64,000 nt of DNA. It comes from an uncultured Pseudomonadales bacterium (GTDB lineage: Bacteria; Pseudomonadota; Gammaproteobacteria; Pseudomonadales; Cellvibrionaceae). Under the pieces are notes generated by a model. It was given only the letters and a program-made list of their open reading frames with translations. It searched no databases and was not told the origin of the DNA. Positions 54,698 through 62,789 of the stretch are shown here, in pieces. The position numbers and the translations under genes are program-made. The stretch lies in assembly GCA_947487765.1 (NCBI GenBank), contig CANKXO010000003.1, positions 592,345-656,344 on the forward strand, in the 5' to 3' direction. The number at the start of each line of letters is the position of its first letter. Positions within the stretch are counted from its first letter, which is position 1.

Positions 54698-56818
54698 ATG
54701 AATAAATCTAAGTTAGTCGTTTTAGTGGTCGTTGTAGCTCTAGTCGGTGCCTTTTTTGCCTTTGACGGACAACAATATATTTCAATTGAGCGCTTTCGTG
54801 CATGGGTCGATGAAAACGTATTCTCTGCAGCACTAGCTTATTTTGCATTATATGTACTCGTTGCTGCACTCTCTTTACCGGGTGCAGCTGCCATTACGTT
54901 GCTCGGTGGAGCAGTGTTTGGTTTATGGCTCGGTGTATTACTGGTGTCGTTTGCCAGTAGTGTCGGCGCCACCCTAGCCTTTCTATTATCGCGCACATTA
55001 TTTGCCGATACGGTCAATAAAAAATTCGGCAGCTATCTTGTTAAGATTAACGAAGGGATAAAACGTGAAGGCGCATTCTATTTATTCACTTTACGTTTAA
55101 TCCCTGCGATTCCTTTCTTTGTAATCAATCTTGTCTTTGGCTTAAGCAAAATGAAAACCTGGACTTTTTACTGGGTAAGCCAGCTAGGCATGTTTGTTGG
55201 AACAATCATCTATGTTAATGCCGGTGCGCAATTAGGCGAAGTTGATGAGTTAAGTGTATCGGGTGTGTTAACGCCTTCGATCATTGGTGCCTTTATTTTA
55301 TTGGCCATTTTCCCCTATATCGTTCGTGCTGCCGTTGATTGGTGGAAAGCAAAAAAAGTTTACAAACAATATACCAAACCTAAAAAGTTTGATGTTAACT
55401 TAGCGGTTATTGGTGCCGGTAGTGCCGGACTTGTGAGCGCTTATATTGCCGCCGCAGTAAAAGCTAAAGTCGTCTTAATTGAAAAAAATAAAATGGGAGG
55501 CGACTGCTTGAATACTGGCTGCGTACCCAGTAAAGCTTTAATTCGCGCTGCAAAAACTAACCACTATATTCATAAAGCCAACGAATTAGGGATCGAAAAC
55601 GCAAGCGGCAAGGTTAACTTTTCTAAAGTTATGCAACGCATACATAAAGTCATCGATACAATTGAGCCTCACGACTCTGTTGAGCGTTATACCAAGCTGG
55701 GTGTTGAGTGTGTGCAAGGTGAAGCCAAAATATTATCGCCTTATGAAGTCAAAGTAGGCGATAGAATTATCACCACAAAAAATATAATTATCGCCAGTGG
55801 TGCACGACCCTTTGTGCCACCTATTCCAGGGTTAACGGATGTTGATTATCTAACATCTGATAATTTATGGTCCTTAGAAGAACAGCCAGAAAAATTATTA
55901 GTCATGGGCGCTGGCCCTATCGGCTGTGAATTAGCGCAATCTTTTCAACGCCTAGGAACCGATGTCACTCTAGTCGATATGGCCGACCGCTTAATGCCTC
56001 GCGAAGATGAAGACGTTTCTGCCTATATGCTTGATACCTTTAAAAAAGAAGGCGTTAATGTATTACTGAACCAGCAAATTGTTGGTTTCAAAAAAACGGA
56101 TACAGGCTACATAGCACAGCTTAAAAGCGATAGCGAAGAAACCGAAGTCAGCTTTGATAAAGTGATGGTTGCAGTAGGCCGTAAGGCTAATACAGATAGC
56201 CTTGGCTTGGAAACACTCGGCATTGAACTCGCAAGACCAGGAACCGTTATTGTTGATGAGTACCTGCGCACTAAATTCCCTAATATTTATGCTTGCGGTG
56301 ATGTTGCTGGCCCCTATCAGTTTACACACACTGCTGCTCACCAAGCCTGGTATGCCAGTGTAAATTCACTGTTTGGAAAAATTAAAAAATTCCGAGTAGA
56401 TTATCGTGTTATTCCATGGGCAACGTTTAGTGATCCGGAAGTGGCACGCGTAGGCCTAAGTGAAAGTGAAGCAAAAGCACAAAATATAGAATTCGATATT
56501 ACTAAGTATGGTATCGATGATCTTGATCGCGCCATTGCCGATAACGAAGCCAAAGGTTTTGTAAAGGTGCTCACTGTCAAAGGTAATGACCGCATACTGG
56601 GTTGTACCATTGTTGGTAGTCATGGTGGTGAATTAATTACAGAGTTTGTTTCTGCCATGAAACATAATATCGGCTTAAATAAAATATTAGGGACTATTCA
56701 TATTTATCCTACGATGAGCGAAGCGAACAAGTTCGCAGCCGGCGAATGGAAACGCGCGAATGTATCCGAAAAAACATTACAATGGCTGGGTAAGTTTCAT
56801 AATTGGATGAGAGGTTAA
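54698..56818 (+). CDS. Fusion of TVP38/DedA-like membrane domain and pyridine nucleotide-disulfide oxidoreductase
   Basis: 706 aa. Residues 1-220 are a TVP38/TMEM64 membrane domain with about five segments (AAAITLLGGAVFGLWLGV; FTLRLIPAIPFFVINLVFGLSK). Residues 233-706 are a mercuric reductase/dihydrolipoamide dehydrogenase-like flavoprotein: FAD motif VIGAGSAGLVSAYIAAAVKA, the redox disulfide GGDCLNTGCVPSKAL near 267, NAD motif LVMGAGPIGCELAQSFQRLG and C-terminal HIYPTMSEANKFAAGEW. It may link a membrane thiol or quinone reaction to NAD(P)H. The substrate is unknown; no Hg-binding N-terminal domain is present. Confidence 0.9.
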   Translation: MNKSKLVVLVVVVALVGAFFAFDGQQYISIERFRAWVDENVFSAALAYFALYVLVAALSLPGAAAITLLGGAVFGLWLGVLLVSFASSVGATLAFLLSRTLFADTVNKKFGSYLVKINEGIKREGAFYLFTLRLIPAIPFFVINLVFGLSKMKTWTFYWVSQLGMFVGTIIYVNAGAQLGEVDELSVSGVLTPSIIGAFILLAIFPYIVRAAVDWWKAKKVYKQYTKPKKFDVNLAVIGAGSAGLVSAYIAAAVKAKVVLIEKNKMGGDCLNTGCVPSKALIRAAKTNHYIHKANELGIENASGKVNFSKVMQRIHKVIDTIEPHDSVERYTKLGVECVQGEAKILSPYEVKVGDRIITTKNIIIASGARPFVPPIPGLTDVDYLTSDNLWSLEEQPEKLLVMGAGPIGCELAQSFQRLGTDVTLVDMADRLMPREDEDVSAYMLDTFKKEGVNVLLNQQIVGFKKTDTGYIAQLKSDSEETEVSFDKVMVAVGRKANTDSLGLETLGIELARPGTVIVDEYLRTKFPNIYACGDVAGPYQFTHTAAHQAWYASVNSLFGKIKKFRVDYRVIPWATFSDPEVARVGLSESEAKAQNIEFDITKYGIDDLDRAIADNEAKGFVKVLTVKGNDRILGCTIVGSHGGELITEFVSAMKHNIGLNKILGTIHIYPTMSEANKFAAGEWKRANVSEKTLQWLGKFHNWMRG

Positions 56819-56838
56819 CTCTTATCTCTTTATAAACT

Positions 56839-56875
56839 CAATGTAGAATGCAGAGTAATGATGCATTCTACATTG
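56839..56875. terminator. Terminator-like hairpin between convergent genes
   Basis: A 14-bp perfect inverted repeat (56839-56852 with 56862-56875), loop of 9, between the stops of the fusion gene and the nitronate monooxygenase-like gene. No good T run follows, so a bidirectional mRNA-end hairpin is more likely than a strong terminator. Confidence 0.6.
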
Positions 56876-56883
56876 GCTTCTAT

Positions 56884-57921
56884 TTAAAGACCCGCCGCCA
56901 ATTCTTTAGTCAATGCTGACGCCGATACTTCTTTACAGCCACTGGCATTTTGTCCGCACCAGAGAGGCGAAAAATCACTACATTTTTTTGATTCCGCTTC
57001 CTTTCGAAGAGCTGTTATTGACGTTGCTGCCAACGGAAACTCAGAAGCATGAGTATTGATAGGACCAATTTCTTTAACCGCTCGATTAACAATACTACGC
57101 GCTGGCCGACCAGAAAATATATTAGTAATCGCCGTATGATTTGCAGTCTGGCTTTTTATTGCTGCACGATGTAGCTGGCTGGTTTTGGTTTCTGAGCACA
57201 ATAGATAAGCAGTACCGACTTGTACTGCAATAGCGCCTAGAGAAAGCGCCGCTGTAACACCTTGTGCATTACAAATACCGCCAGCAGCTACCACCGGCAC
57301 ACTAACATTTTGAATAATTTGAGGCAAAAGTGAAAGCGTACCCACTTGAGTAGTGAGATCTTTCGTTAGAAACATACCACGATGCCCACCGGCTTCGAGC
57401 CCCTGTGCAATAATACCGTCAGCACCATGGGCTTCAAGCCAGCGCGCTTCTTCAATTGTGGTAGCAGAAGCAAGAATTTTTGTGCCCCAGCTTTTTATTT
57501 TAGTTAATAGTTTTCTCTCAGGTAAGCCGAAATGAAAGCTCACAACTTTAGGCTTGTATTTTTCAAGAACATCTACCACTTGAGTACGGAAGGGTTCACG
57601 ACTAGCACCTGCTGGAATACTGTCGGCATCGATATGATATTCAGTAAAATACGGCTGCAATTCTGCTCGCCATCGTGATTCACGCTCAGCGTTTACTATC
57701 GGAGGGGTATGACAGAAAAAATTAACATTGAAGGATTTATCAGTATTTTCTGTAATTGTATTTAATTCTGCATCGATCATATCCAGCTCAAGCATAGCGC
57801 AAGGCAAAGAACCTAAACCTCCAGCAGAAGATACGGCTATTGTGAGATCACTATCCTGAACACCCGCCATAGGCGCTTGGATGATGGGTAGTTCTACACC
57901 TAAAAACTCTTTAGCATTCAC
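56884..57921 (-). CDS. Nitronate monooxygenase-like flavoprotein
   Basis: 345 aa TIM barrel. N-terminal LPIIQAPMAGVQDSDLTIAVSSAGGLGSLP, the FMN-binding GTKILASATTIEEARWLEAHGADGIIAQG, EAGGHRG and VPVVAAGGICNAQGVTAALSLGAIAVQVGTA follow the NMO family. Probably oxidises alkyl nitronates with FMN; some relatives have other roles. The C-terminal LWCGQNASGC has a Cys where Ala is usual. Convergent with the TVP38 fusion. Confidence 0.9.
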   Translation of the reverse strand: MNAKEFLGVELPIIQAPMAGVQDSDLTIAVSSAGGLGSLPCAMLELDMIDAELNTITENTDKSFNVNFFCHTPPIVNAERESRWRAELQPYFTEYHIDADSIPAGASREPFRTQVVDVLEKYKPKVVSFHFGLPERKLLTKIKSWGTKILASATTIEEARWLEAHGADGIIAQGLEAGGHRGMFLTKDLTTQVGTLSLLPQIIQNVSVPVVAAGGICNAQGVTAALSLGAIAVQVGTAYLLCSETKTSQLHRAAIKSQTANHTAITNIFSGRPARSIVNRAVKEIGPINTHASEFPLAATSITALRKEAESKKCSDFSPLWCGQNASGCKEVSASALTKELAAGL

Positions 57922-57963
57922 CTTCCCTATCGCCTCTTAGGTAAAATATCTAACAAAAGTAAT

Positions 57964-58227
57964 TCAACTTAATAAATTTGGAATAATATCGACAACACCC
58001 ATTTCTTTAAAGAATGGATAACCAAAAATACCAATGCCTAAAGCTAGAAAAAAGGCTAGAGAGACTGGTAAATACTTTCTAAACTCCTTTAAAAACATAA
58101 AACCCAGCAATGTTATAAAGAACAGGATAAAAATCAGTATATGAAGCAACTTCCACTCTGATGTCAGCACCGATATGGGTGTCATTACCAGTAACCAAAG
58201 AATAAATTGTACTATTCCATTTTTCAT
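57964..58227 (-). CDS. Small three-helix membrane protein
   Basis: 87 aa from ATG at 58227; an open frame extends back to an ATG at 58413, but the extra 62 residues look less protein-like. Hydrophobic segments about 6-20, 28-45 and 56-75, and a short acidic C-terminus. I do not recognise the family. It lies just beyond the degenerate left border of the cassette array. Confidence 0.5.
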   Translation of the reverse strand: MKNGIVQFILWLLVMTPISVLTSEWKLLHILIFILFFITLLGFMFLKEFRKYLPVSLAFFLALGIGIFGYPFFKEMGVVDIIPNLLS

Positions 58228-58474
58228 GAATTTAACTAACCTTTTGAAAAACCAACTAAAATTTAAATTAACAGCGCCATTTAATCGTTTTCTGACAACT
58301 CTGACGATCTCTATTGATAATGTACATGACGGATATTTGATGCATCTAACCGAACAATTAATACTTACCAATCGGAATACAACGGATAATGCCCCCTGTA
58401 TTGGGCTAATCATACGACATAATCGTTAGCCATAATACAGTGATAAAAACTCAGACTAAATAAGGCTTAAAATA

Positions 58475-58906
58475 CTACCGAAAAATACATTGCATAACAG
58501 CAGCCGAAGAGGGGCAAAGAGATGAGAACTGTTTTGTCTGTTTAATAGGTTTTGGAACAATGTCCCTACTTATCGTCACAAAACCCAGCTTACTAAAATA
58601 CGCTTCTGCAGTTTCCGTTAAGAGATATATTTCTTCTACTCCGTTTTCCATCGCGTACTGTTTAACTTTAGAGAATATAGATAAACCTATACCTTGGCCT
58701 CGATACTCCTTAAGCACTGCAATAGATCGAACTAATGCAAACTTATTGTAAAGTTCGATTCCACCAACACCTATTATTTTATCTATTTCTTGCAGCACTA
58801 AAAAATTATCTAAATGATGCTGGCAATCTTCATAGGGCAAATTTTCTTGCTTAAGCATTGCTTTTATGAAGTTTAAATCACTATCAGTCGCTTTACGAAA
58901 ATTCAT
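58475..58906 (-). CDS. GNAT N-acetyltransferase, ArsN2-like
   Basis: 143 aa GNAT fold: SIAVLKEYRGQGIGLSIFSKV is motif A (acetyl-CoA loop RGQGIG) near 70-85, YLLTETAEAYFSKLGF near 95-115, and the C-terminal SSLCPSSAAVMQC resembles arsenic-linked ArsN2 acetyltransferases. The substrate could be an arsenical or a small amine; no arsenic genes lie nearby. Located at the left border of the integron cassette region, where it could be an old cassette or a native gene. Confidence 0.75.
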   Translation of the reverse strand: MNFRKATDSDLNFIKAMLKQENLPYEDCQHHLDNFLVLQEIDKIIGVGGIELYNKFALVRSIAVLKEYRGQGIGLSIFSKVKQYAMENGVEEIYLLTETAEAYFSKLGFVTISRDIVPKPIKQTKQFSSLCPSSAAVMQCIFR

Positions 58907-58984
58907 AATTTAGGTATTTTTATGGCTGTTAAATAGAAAATTTGCTTTTTACTTAGTCAGTACGAACACTAATAGTAGTAAGAA

Positions 58985-59036
58985 ACGAGCCCAGCCCACA
59001 CTTTTTGTGGATGATTTTTATGTGCTTGTTATGAGC
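58985..59036 (-). repeat. Degenerate attC-like site at the distal end of the array
   Basis: AGCCCAGCCCACACTTTTTG followed by TGGATG and CTTGTTATGAGC repeats the core of the cassette sites at 63492 and 63096, but the other half (TAACGCC...) is lost. Suggests an inactivated attC marking the end of the array. Confidence 0.6.
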
Positions 59037-59076
59037 TTTGTGTATTACGAAGCTCATTGATTTCAAATCCAACAGT

Positions 59077-59700
59077 TTACCGATACAAGTCAGCACGGCT
59101 TCTAGTACTAGGCGCGTCACCCCGACAACTGGAGACGGAGCGAGCAAACACAACCCTGGGACGCGTTATACTGCCTGTCTCGTTTATTTGCTTCACAACA
59201 AACTCAGCTATGCAGTTACATTCGCTCGATTCTTTGGCTTTGTCTTCGTTGATACATCGATTAAACCCAGCGTCGACAACCTTTTTAAAAGCTGGCTCTT
59301 TTAAACCCAGTTTGTCTGAAATTGATGGAGGCAATGCCGCCAGTTTTTCAAGTATCAACGGCTCCAATATGTTGTGTACTTTTTCGCATCGGTCAGCTGC
59401 TTGCTCTAGTGTCGGTTGCACTTGCGCCGGTGGGATTTGGCTATAAGCCACCCGCGCCTTTATCTGTTGAAGGGAGGCGCATACGTAAACACAATCTTCA
59501 ACTGCTCTTGCATACTGAGCGTCCACTACTAGGTCACGATTTTCCATACAAAACTTAGCCTTGCCCTCCATAGCCTCAAGGCGCTGGGTCAATGCAGGAT
59601 CTAGAGTCTGTGCATTCGTCGTCGTAAACGCGGCACCCGCAGCGACGAACAAACAAAACATATGTAACACGGTCTTTAAAAGTGGCATTGATAACCTCAT
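59077..59700 (-). CDS. Exported Cys-rich protein (cassette gene)
   Basis: 207 aa. A signal peptide (about residues 5-30, ending TNAQ) is followed by a helical mature part with eight or more Cys (CMENRD, EDCVYVCA, DRCEKV, NRCINE, CNCIAEF). Probably periplasmic or secreted, stabilised by disulfides. Function unknown; no recognised domain. A GAGAG site stands before ATG. Occupies the same cassette interval as the 40-aa gene. Confidence 0.65.
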   Translation of the reverse strand: MRLSMPLLKTVLHMFCLFVAAGAAFTTTNAQTLDPALTQRLEAMEGKAKFCMENRDLVVDAQYARAVEDCVYVCASLQQIKARVAYSQIPPAQVQPTLEQAADRCEKVHNILEPLILEKLAALPPSISDKLGLKEPAFKKVVDAGFNRCINEDKAKESSECNCIAEFVVKQINETGSITRPRVVFARSVSSCRGDAPSTRSRADLYR

Positions 59701-59740
59701 ATTAGTAGCTCTCTTATCGAGCAGTATGATCAGACAAACA

Positions 59741-59863
59741 CTAAATTTTCTCAGAAATCAAAGACTCTGACTCCATTGAAAAACACCCGCTAAGTAAATT
59801 ATCCTTTAGACCTTTAAACTCCTCGACAAATTCTTTTGGAGTGATGGTGTATTGTATTTTCAT
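59741..59863 (-). CDS. 40-aa small protein (cassette gene)
   Basis: ATG at 59863 with AAGGA nine bases upstream, stop TAG at 59741-59743. Begins MKIQYTITPKEFVEE and is charged, with SGCFSMESESLISEK near the C-terminus; no membrane segment or recognisable motif. Lies 17 nt downstream of an attC on the minus strand, so translation from a cassette-head site is plausible. Too short to be certain from sequence alone. Confidence 0.5.
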   Translation of the reverse strand: MKIQYTITPKEFVEEFKGLKDNLLSGCFSMESESLISEKI

Positions 59864-59878
59864 ATTAAATGTCCTTAT

Positions 59879-59942
59879 ACATGACGCTCAGCACAACTGA
59901 AGCGAAACGTAAGTTATTCCGCTGGTGTTTCTTGTTATGTGT
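59879..59942 (-). repeat. attC site (64 bp, variant R' core)
   Basis: Minus strand runs from ACACATAACAAGAAACACC to GCGTCAT. The core internal sequence matches the 63925 site closely. The final core triplet is GTC rather than the GTT of the other sites, a change that would weaken recombination. Confidence 0.75.
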
Positions 59943-59958
59943 TTTTTGGTTAATGCGA

Positions 59959-60177
59959 CTAAACACCAGATTTCACCATATCTTTAATTTTTACTGCTTT
60001 TTCAAAATGGTCTAATTCGTGAGTTTTAATCCACCACGTCGCCGCCTCCATAAGAAGGCTGGGATCATCATTTTTATTTGCAAAGAATGCATAAAATGAC
60101 AAACCTACGGACTCATCTTTAGCGGCTATCTTTTTATCACATACTTCTATTATTTTTTCTCGGAGTTTTAATCTCAT
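59959..60177 (-). CDS. Hypothetical protein (cassette gene)
   Basis: 72 aa. Mainly helical, with basic N-terminus (MRLKLREKIIEVCDKK) and LLMEAATWWIKTHELDHFEKAVKI. No signal peptide or membrane segment. Function unknown. Followed by an attC; the preceding one is at 60206. Could be expressed only from a shared upstream promoter or its own. Confidence 0.6.
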   Translation of the reverse strand: MRLKLREKIIEVCDKKIAAKDESVGLSFYAFFANKNDDPSLLMEAATWWIKTHELDHFEKAVKIKDMVKSGV

Positions 60178-60205
60178 TCGATATATTTTTTTCCTTCATT
60201 AATAC

Positions 60206-60299
60206 ACATAACGTCGCCAGAAACTGCCGGAGTAAGCTGGCTGTTTTTTTACAAAAAAGAAGACAGATTACGGAGGTCAGACTTATTGACATTGTTATA
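60206..60299 (-). repeat. attC site (about 94 bp)
   Basis: Ends in GGCGACGTTATGTG on the minus strand (plus: ACATAACGTCGCC at the left) and opens near TTATAACAATGTC. Central half-arms GGTCAG and CTGGCT and the poly-T stem mark an imperfect palindrome typical of long attC sites. Confidence 0.8.
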
Positions 60300-60300
60300 A

Positions 60301-60669
60301 TTAAAATTCACGCTGCAAGACTTGGTCACCATTGACGTATATAGAACAATTATGCGCAGTATAGCTTAAAGTGGTTTTCTTAGAAGATGTATCTAACTTA
60401 CATGCAGCTTTAAGTGAGTTGCCATTGTAGCCAATCTCTTCTTGAAGAGTTTTTGTTAAATTACTCATACTAAATTCAAATTTAAACTTTTGCTCACCTT
60501 TGATATCGATAAATAATGTATCTTTAAATGCTGTTGCTTGAACCTGAAAACGCACTGGAATTGATTTTTGGCCTCCAATATCAATGGTTGCCATTTCTTC
60601 TAAATTTTTTGTGGTAGCACATCCAGCAACAGCTATAGATAGTATTAAAGTAGATAATATTTTTTTCAT
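60301..60669 (-). CDS. Small lipoprotein (cassette gene)
   Basis: 122 aa from ATG at 60669 with AGAGAG upstream. Signal peptide with lipobox VAGC (SIAVAGCATT), so it should be lipid-anchored. The mature part is beta-rich (VRFQVQATAFKDTLFIDIKGEQ) with a second Cys pair (ACKLD, NCSIYV). Function unknown. Envelope-targeted cassette proteins are common in chromosomal arrays. Confidence 0.7.
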   Translation of the reverse strand: MKKILSTLILSIAVAGCATTKNLEEMATIDIGGQKSIPVRFQVQATAFKDTLFIDIKGEQKFKFEFSMSNLTKTLQEEIGYNGNSLKAACKLDTSSKKTTLSYTAHNCSIYVNGDQVLQREF

Positions 60670-60814
60670 AGCTCTCTCTTCTTTGGGTTGATTTTTGGGA
60701 ATAATTGGTGATTCCACCTTCAGACAGAATATGAAAATAGAGCAAGAGCACATTAGCCATTGCTTTATTTCCTACTGAACAATTTTCCGAATTTATCTCC
60801 ATACTCTCCTAAGA

Positions 60815-60876
60815 GTTATAACGCCGCTAGCAGAGGCGCAGCTTTTCTGCGTCCTGCTGGCTGGCCTTGTTAGATT
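60815..60876 (-). repeat. attC site (about 62 bp)
   Basis: Plus strand begins TATAACGCCGCTAGCAGAGG and ends GGCCTTGTTAGAT. The short internal stem is GGCGCAGC...GCTGGC. It separates the toxin/antitoxin cassette from the lipoprotein cassette. Confidence 0.85.
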
Positions 60877-61057
60877 ATTTTGAATTAATCTCTTCTTCAA
60901 ATTTTGCAATCACTATTTCCAACAATGAGGCATCATTAACTAAATCTGAGTTTTCGTCTTCATCCAATACTCCAGTATTTAACTTGGTTTCAATTGATGC
61001 CATGTATTGATGCAAAGAAGCTAATATAATTACTTTTTCTTTGTTGCCTAGCTCCAT
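60875..61057 (-). CDS. Small acidic helical protein, candidate Tsi2-like antitoxin
   Basis: 60 aa from ATG at 61057, one nt after the toxin stop; frame is open back to 61087 but the ATG gives the tight coupling. KVIILASLHQYMASIETKLN and ENSDLVNDASLLEIVIAKFEEE are two acidic amphipathic helices, similar in size and character to Tsi2, the immunity protein of Tse2. It should bind and neutralise the upstream toxin. Homology to Tsi2 is inferred by shape and context, not strict motif. Confidence 0.65.
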   Translation of the reverse strand: MELGNKEKVIILASLHQYMASIETKLNTGVLDEDENSDLVNDASLLEIVIAKFEEEINSK

Positions 61058-61058
61058 G

Positions 61059-61490
61059 TTATACAACCCCTTTTTGAGAAACGTCAAAATCAGGTATTGC
61101 CGACTTTGAAAACTCTTCTAAATTATGAATAAAAGTATCTAAAGGCATGTCATACATTGGACGTATGGTGTAGTGAATTTGTCCTGTTGCTTTGTTAACT
61201 CCTTCATCTCGGCTTACTCTAAAAACTGGTGGTATTTTCGATCCTTTTGGTAACTTCCACCATCTATTGCCAAACCTAGGGTTAGGTTTGTTGAAAAGCG
61301 ATATTCCGCCAGACCTAGAGTAAACCCAAGAAGTTCCGTCTTTTTCATATACTTTTAGATCATGAACTTGTCCTTCTGTTCTAGGTGGCATTGTTCTTGG
61401 TTTATGCATCTGTGGACTAGTTGTACTCCCATGCCGATATAAATCTGTTGGCAATACATCAAAATATAGCTCTTTAATTATTTGTCCCAT
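61059..61490 (-). CDS. Tse2-like ADP-ribosyltransferase toxin
   Basis: 143 aa. Follows the pattern of Tse2, a type VI secretion toxin of P. aeruginosa: an early DLYRHGSTTSPQMHKPRT, RTEGQVHDLKVYEKDGTSWVY, SGGISLFNKPN, a basic WKLPKGSKIPPVFRV, and the tail HYTIRPMYDMPLDTFIHNLEEF. Tse2 kills by a proposed ADP-ribosylation-like activity in the cytosol. No secretion genes are nearby, so in the array it probably acts as an addiction toxin with the following small gene. The assignment relies on recalled alignment with Tse2. Confidence 0.72.
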   Translation of the reverse strand: MGQIIKELYFDVLPTDLYRHGSTTSPQMHKPRTMPPRTEGQVHDLKVYEKDGTSWVYSRSGGISLFNKPNPRFGNRWWKLPKGSKIPPVFRVSRDEGVNKATGQIHYTIRPMYDMPLDTFIHNLEEFSKSAIPDFDVSQKGVV

Positions 61491-61519
61491 TTTCTTCTCC
61501 TTGTTTTAATTTTACGAAA

Positions 61520-61589
61520 TCTAACGTCCGCAACACCGGGCAATTTGAAGCGAAGCGTAAATTGATCCAAGTGCTTGCGCTTGTTATGT
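61520..61589 (-). repeat. attC site (about 70 bp)
   Basis: Plus strand CTAACGTCCGCAACACCGGG to CTTGTTATG. Contains the arm GCAATTTGAAGCGAAGCG, shared with the 62697 and 63925 sites. Confidence 0.85.
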
Positions 61590-62150
61590 TTGCGGGTATG
61601 CATACGTATCAATACTCCAATACCCAGAACCTGGGTTTTTAGAACCTAACCAACCTCGCTTCATTAGCTCTTTAACTATAAGCCGATTAAAAAAACCGTG
61701 CCCAACAAAAAGGACTTGCTCATATTCTTGCGCTAAGACAACAAGTTTATTTGTAGCCGTATTAGCTCGCAACTTTGCCTCTTTAAAAGACTCTGAATTA
61801 TTTGAATAACCAAATAGCCATAAAAACCTAAATAAAACTGCCCAGTGGTTTGGGTACAATTTCAAAAAACTGCCATTAGTTGAAGGCAGTCCCGCTTCTA
61901 TGAATAGTGACTCAGATAAAAAATATTTTTCTGAATCAAGTGCATTGGCAGAATCAATTGACCTTTTTAAACTACTACTGATTATCGCGTTACACTCATT
62001 AGCATAAGCCAATACACTATCTGTCGGCACTGATGATGCAGATAGTGATGAATCATTGTAACTATTGATCCAATCCATGAACGCCGATGCTGAAATTCTT
62101 TTTCCATAGTTAGTATTCGGCATACCGTGCCTGAGTATTGCTATTTTCAT
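61584..62150 (-). CDS. Histidine phosphatase family protein (cassette gene)
   Basis: 188 aa. MKIAILRHGMPN holds the RHG phosphoacceptor motif; SSSLKRSIDSANAL near 61 and VLFVGHGFFNRLIVKELMKRG near 148 give the second His. Phosphoglycerate mutase-like fold, probably a phosphatase of unknown substrate. Its stop lies at the start of the following attC. The ATG follows closely after the previous attC (62153). Confidence 0.82.
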   Translation of the reverse strand: MKIAILRHGMPNTNYGKRISASAFMDWINSYNDSSLSASSVPTDSVLAYANECNAIISSSLKRSIDSANALDSEKYFLSESLFIEAGLPSTNGSFLKLYPNHWAVLFRFLWLFGYSNNSESFKEAKLRANTATNKLVVLAQEYEQVLFVGHGFFNRLIVKELMKRGWLGSKNPGSGYWSIDTYAYPQT

Positions 62151-62152
62151 GA

Positions 62153-62257
62153 TTTAACGCCCCATTCAGGGGCTGATAATAGCTTGCTAAAATTGTGTAG
62201 CGAAGCGGAACCGAGCAAGCTGTTAGCAGTCCCGTTACTGTAATGGCTTGTTATGTG
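62153..62257 (-). repeat. attC site (about 105 bp)
   Basis: Plus strand TTAACGCCCCATTCAGGGGC to GGCTTGTTATGTG. Longer than the other sites, with CTTGCT/AGCAAG inner arms. Boundary of the histidine phosphatase cassette. Confidence 0.82.
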
Positions 62258-62691
62258 TATTGAACACCTAAGTATCCATTTTCCTTTTTGGCCTTATTGA
62301 ACTGCTCTATATTTGAAAACGGCCATAGTTCAACATTTCCATGTACTTTCCATTTATCCAAGGTACTTTGGCCAAAAATACCCAAAGAAATACATTTTAA
62401 AAAATCTTCTTTAAATGTTGCAGAAGGCCAAATGTATTCAATGTCAGTTTTAAGGAAAAGTACCCACCTAGCAACTATTGTCCGATCATCTCTAGACAGA
62501 GCATCTTTACCTTTAAGTTTGTATTCTTTCATGTCGCTATAAAGACACCATGCACCATGAGAAAATACTTGCCTGATGGCATCATCATTTGATTCTGGAA
62601 TAGAATCTTCAAATTCATCGTTAGATATTTGCCCTGAACTTAAACTACGTATAAGTTCAGCAAGTCTATTTCGTGATGCTCGATCAATCAT
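62251..62691 (-). CDS. Hypothetical protein (cassette gene)
   Basis: 146 aa from ATG at 62691 (MIDRASRNRLAELIRSL); the frame is open to 62715 across attC bases. Cytosolic, mixed alpha/beta, Trp-rich (GAWCLYSDMKEYKLKG, VARWVLFLKTDIEYIWPS). No recognised domain, though the pattern resembles small immunity-like proteins. Stop TAG/TAA is at the attC start. Confidence 0.6.
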   Translation of the reverse strand: MIDRASRNRLAELIRSLSSGQISNDEFEDSIPESNDDAIRQVFSHGAWCLYSDMKEYKLKGKDALSRDDRTIVARWVLFLKTDIEYIWPSATFKEDFLKCISLGIFGQSTLDKWKVHGNVELWPFSNIEQFNKAKKENGYLGVQYT

Positions 62692-62696
62692 AAATA

Positions 62697-62772
62697 CACA
62701 TAACGTCCGCAACATAGGACAATTTGGAGCGTTAGCGGAAAATTGTTCCGAGTGATTGCTTTTGTTATATGT
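62697..62772 (-). repeat. attC site (about 76 bp)
   Basis: Plus strand ACATAACGTCCGCAACATAG to GCTTTTGTTATATG. Internal arm GACAATTTGGAGCG pairs imperfectly with CGGAAAATTGTTCC. Confidence 0.85.
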
Positions 62773-62789
62773 AAATAAATATTCATACT

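Noticed and set aside
58383..58440. GATAATGCCCCCTGTATTGG and CGTTAGCC looked like another attC
   Set aside because: The arms do not pair in attC fashion, and the neighbouring genes do not fit cassette spacing.
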